64,000 bases of DNA from Cohnella mopanensis (GCF_022352055.1 NZ_JAKRWM010000002.1:62001-126000), one strand, 5' to 3'; shown: positions 44,538 to 53,057, counted from the stretch's first letter. Notes: a model not told the origin generated them from the sequence alone. A program made the numbers and translations.

Positions 44538-46262
44538 TTGAAAAAGAAATTAGCCTTGTCCGGTGCCGTTATGGCAGCGGTTCTCGCACTCTCTGCGTGT
44601 AGCAGTAACAATAACAATTCGGAGGTTTCACCGTCTCCTTCCGCATCACCTTCTGCATCTGCATCAGCTTCGGCAACGGTTGCAGCATTTGAAAGCTTTC
44701 CGACTTACGGATATGATTTAGCGAATACGCGCAACGTTCCATTTAAAGAAATTACTGCAGACAATGTTAATGAACTGGGCGTTGTGTGGTCGGCAGATCT
44801 TAAAACACTGGATGCAGACGTTAAAAACGGAAACCAATCGTATCCGGTTGTTGTAGACGGAGTAATCTATATTACAACAAGTGGTAACCAGGTTTTTGCT
44901 TTCGATGGCGCTACAGGTAAGCAAGTTTGGCACTTCAAACCGACTGCTGATATGGCTAAAGACTTCGGTAAAGCCGGAATCGTAGCTAACCGTGGTGTTT
45001 CCGTTGGTGAAGGTAAAGTGTTCATGCTGACTATCGATAACCAAATCGTGGCATTGGATCAGAAAACTGGCGAATTGTTGAATTCGGTCAAGATTGCGGA
45101 CACCATTGAAGGAGTAACAGTCGAGAACGGCTATTATGAAACAACTGTACCGATTTATTATAAGGGAAATATCTATATCGGCAGCAGCGGCGGCGACAAC
45201 GGCGTTCGGGGATTTGTCGCAGCTTACAAGGCAAGCGATCTGACTCCGGCATGGGATTCCCCATTCTGGACCGTACCTCCGAAAGGTCAAGACTGGTTGG
45301 CTAATAGTAAGTATCATGGTGGTGGTGCAGTATGGAATCCAGTTGCCATTGACGAAGAAACAGGTCTCATGTACTTTGCAGTAGGAAACCCAGCTCCGGA
45401 CTTCTATGGTGCAGACCGTCCTGGTGCAAATCCGCACACGGATTCTGTCGTAGCCGTAGATAGCGCAACAGGCAAGCTTGTCTGGGCACAGCAAGAAATC
45501 AGCCATGACTTGTGGGACTATGATGCTGCAGCTTCTCCAATGATCCTCAATGCGACCGTTAATGGAAAAGCACAAAAGGTTGTTGTTGAAGGCGGTAAAT
45601 CCGGTCAATGGTGGGCTTGGGATGCAGCGACTGGCGAGGTTGTCTGGGATGGCATTCCGTTCGCTAAGATCGATCATCCAGAACCGACTATCGAAGGCGT
45701 ACTCGTCTATCCGGGTGTTCTCGGCGGAGAGAATTATGCTCCAGAAACCTACGATCCAGTTACTAATTATGTACTGATCCCTGGTATCGAATATCCATCT
45801 CTGATGAAGAGCGCTGCTAACGAAGATGAAGCGTTCAACGAAGCGAATACCGGAGCTTGGGCTTTCGGCACGGCTTTGGGCGAGACGCCTGCTGATATCA
45901 TTCCTTACGGTACAATTACGGCAATTGATGTAAATACAGGTAAACAAGTGTATCAGAACAAAACAACAGATATGATGCGTGGCGGTCTGACTAGTACGGC
46001 TACTGGTCTTGCGTTCTATGGTGAATTGGATGGTAAGATCAATGCGATGGATATTAAGACAGGTAAAGTTCTCTGGACGTTCCAGACAGCTGGCGACAAT
46101 ATCCAAGCAGCACCTGCATTCTATACTGTCGATGGCAAACAATATCTGACCTTTACCTCTGGTGGCACTAAACCGAAAATTCACGTTTTTGCGCTCGGCG
46201 GAGATAAAACGCAAGGTAGCGAAGGTTCAGCTGACAATGGCAACGTTCATGTTAGTAAATAA
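44538..46262 (+). CDS. PQQ-dependent dehydrogenase-like beta-propeller lipoprotein
   Basis: A 574-residue lipoprotein from TTG 44538 (AGGGGGA upstream). Lipidated Cys21 (LALSAC), then a Ser/Pro/Ala linker, then an eight-bladed quinoprotein propeller with repeated AFDGATGKQVWHF-type blades. By recall of methanol dehydrogenase, metal and PQQ ligands fall at Asp220 (GGDNGVRGF; usually Glu), Asn284 (GNPAP), the catalytic base Asp327 and an added Asp329 in HDLWDYD. The extra Asp two residues after the base is the mark of lanthanide-dependent enzymes (XoxF, PedH). No heme motif CxxCH and no vicinal Cys pair are seen. It probably oxidises an alcohol or aldehyde at the cell surface and passes electrons to the CuA lipoproteins; this is inference. 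Confidence 0.8.
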   Translation: MKKKLALSGAVMAAVLALSACSSNNNNSEVSPSPSASPSASASASATVAAFESFPTYGYDLANTRNVPFKEITADNVNELGVVWSADLKTLDADVKNGNQSYPVVVDGVIYITTSGNQVFAFDGATGKQVWHFKPTADMAKDFGKAGIVANRGVSVGEGKVFMLTIDNQIVALDQKTGELLNSVKIADTIEGVTVENGYYETTVPIYYKGNIYIGSSGGDNGVRGFVAAYKASDLTPAWDSPFWTVPPKGQDWLANSKYHGGGAVWNPVAIDEETGLMYFAVGNPAPDFYGADRPGANPHTDSVVAVDSATGKLVWAQQEISHDLWDYDAAASPMILNATVNGKAQKVVVEGGKSGQWWAWDAATGEVVWDGIPFAKIDHPEPTIEGVLVYPGVLGGENYAPETYDPVTNYVLIPGIEYPSLMKSAANEDEAFNEANTGAWAFGTALGETPADIIPYGTITAIDVNTGKQVYQNKTTDMMRGGLTSTATGLAFYGELDGKINAMDIKTGKVLWTFQTAGDNIQAAPAFYTVDGKQYLTFTSGGTKPKIHVFALGGDKTQGSEGSADNGNVHVSK

Positions 46263-46291
46263 TAATAATTATTGAATATTGAAACCGCAAC

Positions 46292-46317
46292 GAAGCGGGT
46301 TCCTTGGAACCCGCTTC
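46292..46317 (+). other. Perfect 12-bp hairpin between two lipoprotein genes
   Basis: GAAGCGGGTTCC and GGAACCCGCTTC are exact complements with a two-base loop and no T-run. It may set relative mRNA levels of the propeller and the following lipoprotein, or act as a leaky terminator. Confidence 0.6.
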
Positions 46318-46344
46318 TCATACTGTAAGAGAGGGGAATTGCAT

Positions 46345-47448
46345 ATGAAGTTATATACAAAAATGATTGCAATATGCACACTAGCTGCTGCTCTTGCAGG
46401 TTGTACCGATTCGAATTCGGACAAAGAAGCTCAAGAATTACAACTTAAAATGGACGAAACTACGTTTGCTTTAAAGCAATGGAAAGTGGACGGTTCCCAT
46501 AGCAATCATATTAGTGGTACATTTATGCAAGGTGAAAAGCCAGTCGTAAATGCAGTCTTACAGGTTGGAAAAAACAAACGGAGCATTGAGACCGGTGATG
46601 ACGGCTCCTTCCAGATTCTTCTCGACCAAAGCTTATTAGGCGAGACGCCTGTGCAAGTGGTATCACTCGATCATGCTACAATTGGGGGTAAACCGCTATC
46701 GAAGAATCAGTCAGACATAGACAAGGTTGCTCCTTTATCATTGAATGTTTATTATCCGATCGAGATTCTCTCTACCGCAGTCTCAACTCAAGATCCCAAG
46801 CAAACAGAAATCAAAGGAAGGCTCGTGGCAGATAAAACAGCTTCTGTAGCTTTCTTCCAAGAGGATAAATTCCGAATTTCCGGAATAGTGAAAGACTCGA
46901 GCGGAGTACCGGTTCAAGGAGCGATCGTATGGATCGATCGGGATACCGGTGAAGGATTTGCTAAATCCTCTCCAACGGACGAGAATGGATATTATAGTAT
47001 GTTCTACTTACCCGAGGAAGATGAGGACACGAACTTAACTGTCGATTATAATTCCGTCAAGTACACACTTCCCGAGAATAAAGTATTTCATTTTCCCGAG
47101 GATACCAGTTTGAACGTTGATATCACTTTACCCTCCGAGGGCTCGGTGATCGATGATAAACCGCCGACTCTCGTGAGTCACACAGCTCCAGGTGCACTTT
47201 ACCTTGGTTTGCTAGTTGGTCTTGATGTTGCGGAAGATGTAAATTATACCGTAACCATACCGGATGCAGCGGGCAATTTTTCTATTACGGTTCCTACAAA
47301 AGTCTGGGAGCAAAACCCGACTTTTTTCGAAACGAATATGAGCAAGTTTATCGAGAAGGACGAACTCCAAGCAGGAGATTCGTTGCCTTCCTCCTTCATC
47401 GAAATGACGGCGGACGCTCCACGTAACATTAAGGGCGAACTGAAATAG
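46345..47448 (+). CDS. Lipoprotein with carboxypeptidase-regulatory-like (Ig-fold) repeats
   Basis: A 367-residue lipoprotein. ATG 46345 follows GAGAGGGGAATT; an open frame upstream covers the hairpin and is not used. Lipobox LAGC (Cys near residue 20). Three beta-rich modules are visible: HISGTFMQGEKPVVNAVLQV near residue 50, FRISGIVKDSSGVPVQGAIV near 185, and ALYLGLLVGLDVAEDVNYTV near 295. Only the middle one is a clear CarbopepD_reg/CnaB-like unit. It may be a surface scaffold or binding partner of the propeller enzyme. No catalytic motif. Confidence 0.7.
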   Translation: MKLYTKMIAICTLAAALAGCTDSNSDKEAQELQLKMDETTFALKQWKVDGSHSNHISGTFMQGEKPVVNAVLQVGKNKRSIETGDDGSFQILLDQSLLGETPVQVVSLDHATIGGKPLSKNQSDIDKVAPLSLNVYYPIEILSTAVSTQDPKQTEIKGRLVADKTASVAFFQEDKFRISGIVKDSSGVPVQGAIVWIDRDTGEGFAKSSPTDENGYYSMFYLPEEDEDTNLTVDYNSVKYTLPENKVFHFPEDTSLNVDITLPSEGSVIDDKPPTLVSHTAPGALYLGLLVGLDVAEDVNYTVTIPDAAGNFSITVPTKVWEQNPTFFETNMSKFIEKDELQAGDSLPSSFIEMTADAPRNIKGELK

Positions 47449-47473
47449 CAAACAACCGGATCCAGAGTAATTG

Positions 47474-47495
47474 CCGCGTCGTGAGACGCGGTTAT
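47474..47495 (+). terminator. Weak terminator before the MarR gene
   Basis: CCGCGTC at 47474-47480 pairs with GACGCGG at 47485-47491 across a GTGA loop, followed by TTATTT. Confidence 0.5.
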
Positions 47496-47547
47496 TTATG
47501 TTATTATATAGTTATAGTAGTTTCATTTTCCAGAAAGGAACTGGCAG

Positions 47548-47982
47548 ATGATAAATAGAAGAGAGCTTCTGATTTCTTATTCGAAGAAATTTTCGGTGCA
47601 TCGGCGAATGTGGGAGACGGAATGGAACCGTAGGAACATGACGGATTTTTCGTTTTCGCAATTACTGATATTAAACATTTTGGATGAGCAAGGACCCAAA
47701 CAATCCAAGGAATTGGTTGATTATTTTTCTATTACCTCCGGGGGAATAACGGTCATAGCTGATAAAATGGTTTCGCAAGGGCTTATCGTCAGAAAGCGGG
47801 ATGAATACCAGGATCGTAGATCGGTACTCATGGAGATTACCGAGGATGGCCGTAAGGTACTTAAATCATTGGAAACCGTCAGGGATCAAACGTTTGATCA
47901 CATCTTTGCTTGCCTTACTGACGTGGAAATCGCTTTTCTGGATCAGATTTACGGAAAACTAATTAGCCAAAAGCACATCTAA
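47548..47982 (+). CDS. MarR family transcriptional regulator
   Basis: A 144-residue winged-helix regulator with AAAGGAA before ATG 47548. ILNILDEQGPKQSKELVDYF and SGGITVIADKMVSQGLIVRK form the recognition helix, and RDEYQDRRSVLMEITEDGRK the wing (the DRR motif is typical). The ligand or signal is unknown. Its place between the lipoprotein genes and the second CuA gene, plus the two CTTAYTAGTAAG palindromes, make it the best candidate repressor for this redox module. No copy of that palindrome lies before its own gene. Confidence 0.92.
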   Translation: MINRRELLISYSKKFSVHRRMWETEWNRRNMTDFSFSQLLILNILDEQGPKQSKELVDYFSITSGGITVIADKMVSQGLIVRKRDEYQDRRSVLMEITEDGRKVLKSLETVRDQTFDHIFACLTDVEIAFLDQIYGKLISQKHI

Positions 47983-48016
47983 GGAATGGAATTGCTAACT
48001 GATCGTGTATTTCATA

Positions 48017-48064
48017 TTAACAAGGGAGGGGGCCGTCCAGATGGACAGCCCCCTCCCTTGTTAA
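48017..48064. terminator. Strong bidirectional terminator
   Basis: TTAACAAGGGAGGGGGC and GCCCCCTCCCTTGTTAA form a perfect 17-bp stem, extended by GTCC/GGAC. It closes the MarR gene and the convergent second cupredoxin gene. Confidence 0.9.
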
Positions 48065-48078
48065 AAGATTAATCATGA

Positions 48079-48495
48079 CTATTCAACAATAAGTTGTCCA
48101 ACCATGTTGTCATGACCTTGACCACATTGAATGGAACAATGATATTCGTACGTACCTGCTTTATCGAGCTTAATTTCTGCTGTTTCGTTGTTTTTAATAT
48201 TCACATTCATATCTTGAATCGCAAGACCGTGAGCTCCCTGCGTGTTTTTCAAAGTCAGTTTAAGCGTATCGCCTACTTTTGCTTTGATTTCCGTTTGATC
48301 GAATTTCCAGTTAGTTGCGGTTATTGTAACTTCTTTCGTTGCGCCTCCAGCGGCTTGGGAAGAAGCGGGAGGGCTTATTGAAGCCGACGGTGACGGTGAA
48401 AGGTTATTGTTGTTCGCGTTGTTGCTTCCGCATGCGCTAAGAGCGAATATTGCTGCAAGGGCTACAGTGAAAAACAAACTGGGTTTAAGTTTCAT
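48079..48495 (-). CDS. Second CuA-motif cupredoxin lipoprotein
   Basis: A 138-residue paralogue of the protein at 43718, with CAGGAGG upstream. Lipidated Cys22 (FALSAC), a Ser/Pro/Asn linker to about residue 50, then a cupredoxin domain with His89 and Cys120-x3-Cys124-x3-His128-x2-Met131. TATNWKFDQTEIKAKVGDT parallels the first copy. The duplicated carrier on either side of the propeller gene suggests two electron acceptors with different potentials or expression. Its upstream region lacks the palindrome seen at the other genes. Confidence 0.85.
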   Translation of the reverse strand: MKLKPSLFFTVALAAIFALSACGSNNANNNNLSPSPSASISPPASSQAAGGATKEVTITATNWKFDQTEIKAKVGDTLKLTLKNTQGAHGLAIQDMNVNIKNNETAEIKLDKAGTYEYHCSIQCGQGHDNMVGQLIVE

Positions 48496-48739
48496 ATTCG
48501 AGTATTCCTCCTGAGGTTTTAATGGGAGGTAGTATGTCCTTTATTCTCGAGAAATAATCGCTCCTCAATGGACAGATATATTTGGGTAGTGCTTGAGCAG
48601 GCGCCGAACAAAGGCGATCCTGCAGGAATCATTCCTCAATCTGCCTAGATTGTCAGATCTCCCTTTACAACAGGCGCCACATTGGGCAAAATAAGATTCA
48701 TTGACGTTGGGCAACGAAGCGTTGCGGGAGGATATTGGG

Positions 48740-49519
48740 ATGAGCATGAGATTGCGCGGTAGAAAAAATATTCGGGAAAGTTTGGAACGGCAGCCTGATC
48801 TTGTCGTGCTGGAGCCGCAACGGTTAAAAGGGCGTTGGCACGAGTTTTTCGGTAACGATAATCCGATCCATATCGAGTGCGGGATGGGCAAAGGGCAATT
48901 TATTAGCCGCATGAGCGGTAACAATCCGCATATCAATTATATCGGCATGGATATTTATGACGAATTGTTGCGTCGAGGGAGCGAGAAGGCCCGGGCATTA
49001 TGGCAAAACGAGAAGGGCGTCGATAAGGTTCCGAATTTGGCGCTCGCTCGCGGGAACGTGGAGTTTCTGGAGAAAATGTTCGAGCCGGGGGAACTGGAAC
49101 GCATTTACTTGAACTTCAGCGATCCTTGGCCGAAGTCCAAACATGGCAAACGCAGATTAACGCATCCCCGGTTCCTTATGAAATACAAGGAAGCTTTGAA
49201 CGATATCGGGGAAATCCATTTCAAGACGGATTCCTTAAGTTTGTTCGAGTTTTCGTTAAACAGTTTTTCCGCCGTGGAGTACCAGATGCGCAACATTAGT
49301 TTGGATCTTCATCGCCATGGCATTCGTGAGGATCTCGTGCTGACGGAATACGAGACGAAATTCGTCGGGCAAGGAATGCCGATCTACAGACTCGAAGCGG
49401 TTCTCGGGGAGAAAGTGCAACAGGAACACCGTCGCGCCGTGGCTGAGGAATTAGAGAAGCAATCCAGCAGAGGGCCGACGCGCAACTATGAATCGGGCGA
49501 CGATTCCGAAGAAGAATAA
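48740..49519 (+). CDS. trmB: tRNA (guanine46-N7)-methyltransferase
   Basis: A 259-residue enzyme. ATG 48740 is seven bases after GGGAGG; the frame is open upstream without a better site. The SAM motif is IHIECGMGKGQFI, and YLNFSDPWPKSKHGKRRLTHPRFL is the TrmB signature with the catalytic Asp. The C-terminal tail (QSSRGPTRNYESGDDSEEE) extends about 25 acidic residues beyond the usual length. It forms m7G46 in the tRNA variable loop. Confidence 0.95.
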   Translation: MSMRLRGRKNIRESLERQPDLVVLEPQRLKGRWHEFFGNDNPIHIECGMGKGQFISRMSGNNPHINYIGMDIYDELLRRGSEKARALWQNEKGVDKVPNLALARGNVEFLEKMFEPGELERIYLNFSDPWPKSKHGKRRLTHPRFLMKYKEALNDIGEIHFKTDSLSLFEFSLNSFSAVEYQMRNISLDLHRHGIREDLVLTEYETKFVGQGMPIYRLEAVLGEKVQQEHRRAVAEELEKQSSRGPTRNYESGDDSEEE

Positions 49520-49523
49520 ACAG

Positions 49524-49556
49524 CGGCCGTACCCGGGTGAGAGCCAGGTACGGCCG
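49524..49556 (+). terminator. Hairpin after trmB
   Basis: CGGCCGTACC at 49524-49533 and GGTACGGCCG at 49547-49556 are exact complements, followed by TTATAATAAT. Confidence 0.6.
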
Positions 49557-49566
49557 TTATAATAAT

Positions 49567-49600
49567 CGTGCTTGCCTTAGGGCGAGCACGTTATTTTTTT
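49567..49600. terminator. Second terminator between trmB and the PAP2 gene
   Basis: CGTGCTTGCC at 49567-49576 pairs with GGCGAGCACG at 49581-49590, followed by TTATTTTTTT. Confidence 0.8.
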
Positions 49601-49619
49601 GTCGCGATGCTAACTAGCC

Positions 49620-50144
49620 CTATATCCAGACGGAAAGAAGAATGGCGGTAGAACTGCCTAGCATGGCGCCTACGACGGTATCACTAGGGAAGTGCAGTCC
49701 AAAGTAAATGCGAGATAAAGCGACTCCGATTCCAATCGGCAACAGGGCGGGGATGAGCTTCGGTTCCGCCAGCATCCAAGGAGTCAGCATGGCGAATGCC
49801 GCAGTCGTATGGCCGGAAGGGAAGGAGGGATCTTTAAGGGGACGGCGATTGGTATTGATCTGGGCGAATACTTGGTAAGGACGGAGCCTTGGCGCGCTTT
49901 TCTTGGCGATAGCGACGGGGATATGGCTAACAATAACGGCGGCGAAAGCTAACCATCCCGCGCTGCTCCACGGTTCAGGCGCGAACAACCCCGCGGCGAG
50001 CGAGAGACAGAGGCTGCAGGTCGCCCCGGCAATCAGAGATAAAATATGAAAGAGCCAGTTCAAGGCGGAACGGTTCCAACGAATGTTGACGTGCAGGAAT
50101 AGCGGGCGCTCGACCTCCTGAAGCAGGCGATAAATTCGGCTCAT
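49620..50144 (-). CDS. PAP2 family phosphatase
   Basis: A 174-residue membrane phosphatase preceded by AAAGGAGAGG. Motifs are KKSAPRLRP (K-x6-RP), PSGHTTAAFA and SRIYFGLHFPSD. The short length and about five helices resemble undecaprenyl pyrophosphate phosphatases of the BcrC type, though other lipid phosphates are possible. It is divergent from the glycosyltransferase gene at 50310, which may also act on membrane lipids. Confidence 0.92.
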   Translation of the reverse strand: MSRIYRLLQEVERPLFLHVNIRWNRSALNWLFHILSLIAGATCSLCLSLAAGLFAPEPWSSAGWLAFAAVIVSHIPVAIAKKSAPRLRPYQVFAQINTNRRPLKDPSFPSGHTTAAFAMLTPWMLAEPKLIPALLPIGIGVALSRIYFGLHFPSDTVVGAMLGSSTAILLSVWI

Positions 50145-50309
50145 ACTCCCTCTCCTTTACGTAAGTGGGTTTGATCAGCCTTCTTAGGCTGACGGCTCTT
50201 GCTTACTTAAGAATACAGCCTGATTGTCACCTCAGTATTAACTTGCTTTTGATACTCCGTTAATGTCCTTTCTGTAAAATGTAAGGATTAAACGGAGAGG
50301 GGATTGCAG

Positions 50310-51467
50310 ATGTCGGAATTCCGCTTGGCTTTATTTACCGATACGTATTCGCCTGAGGTGAATGGCGTAGCCAAAACATTGGAACGGTGGATCGGGTATT
50401 TACGCAAGCAAGGAATCGAATGCATCGTATTCGCACCCTCAAGGCCTAGGAAGGAAAAGACGGTATCGGAAACGGCCGAAAGGCTTGTCAGCCTGCCGTT
50501 TTTTCTTTATCCGGAATGCAGGCTTGCCGTCCCTCAGACGGGCAATGTAGAACGCAAGCTGCTGAGCTTCAATCCGACGGTCGTACACGTTGCGACACCG
50601 TTCGGCACCGGAATGGCCGGCCGATATTTGGCGATGAAACACGGAATTCCGCTTATGGCCTCGCATCATACTCATTTCGTGCGGTATTTGCCGTTTTACA
50701 ATCTCCAATGGATGGGTAAACTTTTATGGAGATATTTGCATTGGTTTCACCGGCCTTGCGCGCGGATATACGTCCCATCGAGATCCGTGCTGGAAGAATG
50801 CCGGAATGACGGCTGGGATGGGCTGGAGGTGTGGAGCCGGGGTGTCGATACGGAGCGGTTCCATCCTCGTGTTGATCGTGAAGCGCTTCTGCGGGAGGCC
50901 GGGATGCCAAGCTCTCGGTTTGTCATCTTGTATGCAGGTAGAATAGCGCCTGAGAAGCAAACGGAAGTAGCCATTGAGGCAGTAGCCCGGTTTGTTTCCA
51001 AGACAGGGGCAGACGTGGAATTTGTCATTGCCGGGGATGGACCTTCCGCAAGCGAGATTAAATCTTTAGCTTCAAAGCGAGGGGTGAATGCCCGGTTTCT
51101 GGGCGCAGTCCCGCAACCTACTCTACAGAAGTGGATGGCGGCATCGGACGTTCTCCTCTTCCCTTCCGCCACCGAGACTTTCGGTAATGTACTGCTGGAG
51201 GCGATGGCATGCGGATTGCCCGTATTGGCCGCAGCGGGAGGGGCGGTACCCGATACGATCCGGCACGGCGAGAACGGCCTGCTTTGCTTGCCGGGAGATG
51301 CCGGCGAATTCGCGGGGAAGCTGGAGCAGTTGTATAAAGACGCTTCCTTGCGCGCCCGGCTTTCCGCAGCAGGTAGCCAGGAAGCGGATTACCGCTCTTG
51401 GGACGAGGTGTTCGGCGGTTTGAAGATAAGCATGGAAGAAGCGACCAGGGCGGGGGTTGCAACATAG
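50310..51467 (+). CDS. Glycosyltransferase family 4 (GT-B fold)
   Basis: A 385-residue enzyme; ATG 50310 follows GAGAGGGG. The acceptor domain opens FRLALFTDTYSPEVNGVAKT, a motif typical of diacylglycerol or phosphatidyl-myo-inositol glycosyltransferases. The donor domain has LYAGRIAPEKQTEVAIEAV and the EX7E motif in ATETFGNVLLEAMACG. No membrane helix. It likely transfers a sugar from a nucleotide donor to a membrane lipid; a glycolipid role is inferred from homology and the PAP2 gene next door. Confidence 0.9.
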   Translation: MSEFRLALFTDTYSPEVNGVAKTLERWIGYLRKQGIECIVFAPSRPRKEKTVSETAERLVSLPFFLYPECRLAVPQTGNVERKLLSFNPTVVHVATPFGTGMAGRYLAMKHGIPLMASHHTHFVRYLPFYNLQWMGKLLWRYLHWFHRPCARIYVPSRSVLEECRNDGWDGLEVWSRGVDTERFHPRVDREALLREAGMPSSRFVILYAGRIAPEKQTEVAIEAVARFVSKTGADVEFVIAGDGPSASEIKSLASKRGVNARFLGAVPQPTLQKWMAASDVLLFPSATETFGNVLLEAMACGLPVLAAAGGAVPDTIRHGENGLLCLPGDAGEFAGKLEQLYKDASLRARLSAAGSQEADYRSWDEVFGGLKISMEEATRAGVAT

Positions 51468-51715
51468 CTCGTTGTTTATTCGTTAATATACTGTGAACAG
51501 GGCATAGGTCTCCGGATAGAAAAAGAATGGAAATCGATGAAAATCTACGCTGTAAGTAGTAATTGCCGCTATGTACGATGCTTGGATGCCAAGATCCCCT
51601 CATCTCGGCTGTGAGCCGTAAATATGGAGGCAATACCCTTTTGACAAACGGTTGGAAAGCGAACAAAATCAAGGATGTCACTTTTGCAAGGCGCTTCAGG
51701 CAGGCTAAATCACAT
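51468..51715. other. Intergenic stretch without recognisable feature
   Basis: The 248 bases after the GT4 gene show no gene, terminator or RNA that I can identify; together with the following A-rich repeat they make a 351-base gap. Confidence 0.5.
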
Positions 51716-51796
51716 TAGAGAGAGAAAAAACAGAGAAAAAAACACAAAGAAAAACACAGAGAAAAAACAGAGAAAAAACAGAGAAAAAGAAAAAGG
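51716..51796 (+). repeat. A-rich tandem repeat (unit about CAGAGAAAAAA)
   Basis: Five imperfect units of 11-13 bases (CAGAGAAAAAA, with CACAAAGAAAAA variants) make an 80-base, almost pure purine strand ending 22 bases before the GT2 start. It forms the 5' leader of that gene and could vary in copy number. Confidence 0.75.
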
Positions 51797-51818
51797 GATC
51801 TAGGGGGTACAACTGAAT

Positions 51819-53057
51819 ATGTTTAACAATCTTCTTTTGGTTGTTCAGGGACTTGCTGCCGCAATTGGCGTGTACCAAATCATTCTATCGTTTTTCGGAT
51901 GGTACCGCAGGAAAGAACGGATTACGCACAAACCGACCAAGTCGTTCGCTTTGCTCGTAGCGGCGCACAACGAAGAGACGGTCGTCGGAGCGTTGATCGA
52001 AAATCTTCTGAAGATGGACTATCCTCGCGAGCTGTTCGACATTTTTGTCATTTGCGATAACTGCACCGATGGAACGGCTAAGATCACGCGTAGCTATGAG
52101 GGCGTATATGCTTTCGAAAGAACGAATCCCAACCAGCGAGGCAAAGGATTCGCCATCGAGTGGATGCTCAAAGAATTGTGGAAACATCCCAGACAGTATG
52201 ATTCCATCGTGATGTTCGATGCCGATAATCTTGTCGCGACGAACTTCCTGCAATATATGAACGAAGATCTATGCAACGGGCATCGCGTCATCCAAGGGTA
52301 CTTGGATACGAAAAACCCGCACGATTCCTGGATCAGCGCCGCGAACGGCATTACTTATTGGTTCTGTAACCGGCTGTGGCAATTGCCGCGCTACAACCTG
52401 AAGCTGTCCAACTTTCTAGGCGGCACGGGAATGTGTTTCGAAACGAAGCTGCTGAAGGATATGGGCTGGGGCGCGACTAGCTTGGTCGAGGACTTGGAGT
52501 TCACGGTCCGGTGTATCCAACGGGGCATTTACCCTAAATTCAATTACGATGCTCGCGTCTACGACGAGAAACCGATTACGTTCAGGGCTTCTGCCCGTCA
52601 ACGCTTGCGCTGGATGCAAGGTCACTTCGACGTCTCGCGCCGCTATATGCTTCCGCTGTTCTGGCAAGGGATTAAAGAAAGAAGCATCGTTAAGATCGAT
52701 GCGGCGCTGTATATTTTTAACGCGTTCATTTACTTGATCGGTTTCATGGTTACGATGACGCTTTGGTTTGACATTATGTTGCCGGGTGACCCGCACTTGA
52801 CGTCCATCTATTCTCAGATGCCGTTAGGCTTGTCGCTGACGATCGTGCTCTACGGCTACCTTCAATGTCCGATCGCGATGCTGCTCGAGAAAGTGAACTG
52901 GAAAGTATACTTGAGGCTCTTGTTGTTCCCGGTCTTCTTCTTGTCCTGGTGGCCGATCGCGTTCTACGCCTTCTTCACCCAGAACAACAAAACTTGGAGC
53001 CATACGGAGCATACTCGCGTCATTCGATTGGAAGAAGTGCAAGGCAAACAAATGTAG
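51819..53057 (+). CDS. Glycosyltransferase family 2, processive membrane type
   Basis: A 412-residue membrane enzyme with TAGGGGG upstream. An N-terminal helix precedes a GT-A domain: LLVAAHNEETVVGALIENLL, the DxD site MFDADN, the acceptor-side GTGMCFETKLL and VEDLEFTVR, and QRLRW (the QxxRW motif of cellulose/hyaluronan synthase-like enzymes). Three or four helices follow near 285-395. Such proteins make polysaccharides or glycolipids and export them through their own membrane part. No synthesis partner genes are adjacent. Confidence 0.9.
   Translation: MFNNLLLVVQGLAAAIGVYQIILSFFGWYRRKERITHKPTKSFALLVAAHNEETVVGALIENLLKMDYPRELFDIFVICDNCTDGTAKITRSYEGVYAFERTNPNQRGKGFAIEWMLKELWKHPRQYDSIVMFDADNLVATNFLQYMNEDLCNGHRVIQGYLDTKNPHDSWISAANGITYWFCNRLWQLPRYNLKLSNFLGGTGMCFETKLLKDMGWGATSLVEDLEFTVRCIQRGIYPKFNYDARVYDEKPITFRASARQRLRWMQGHFDVSRRYMLPLFWQGIKERSIVKIDAALYIFNAFIYLIGFMVTMTLWFDIMLPGDPHLTSIYSQMPLGLSLTIVLYGYLQCPIAMLLEKVNWKVYLRLLLFPVFFLSWWPIAFYAFFTQNNKTWSHTEHTRVIRLEEVQGKQM

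Noticed and set aside
44718-46214. Long 498-codon open frame opposite the PQQ-propeller gene
   Set aside because: It mirrors the third-position pattern of the propeller gene, has no recognisable protein content and no ribosome site; it is a shadow frame.
51716-51796. CRISPR array
   Set aside because: Units are 11-13 bases, adjacent and A-rich, with no spacers; it is a simple tandem repeat.
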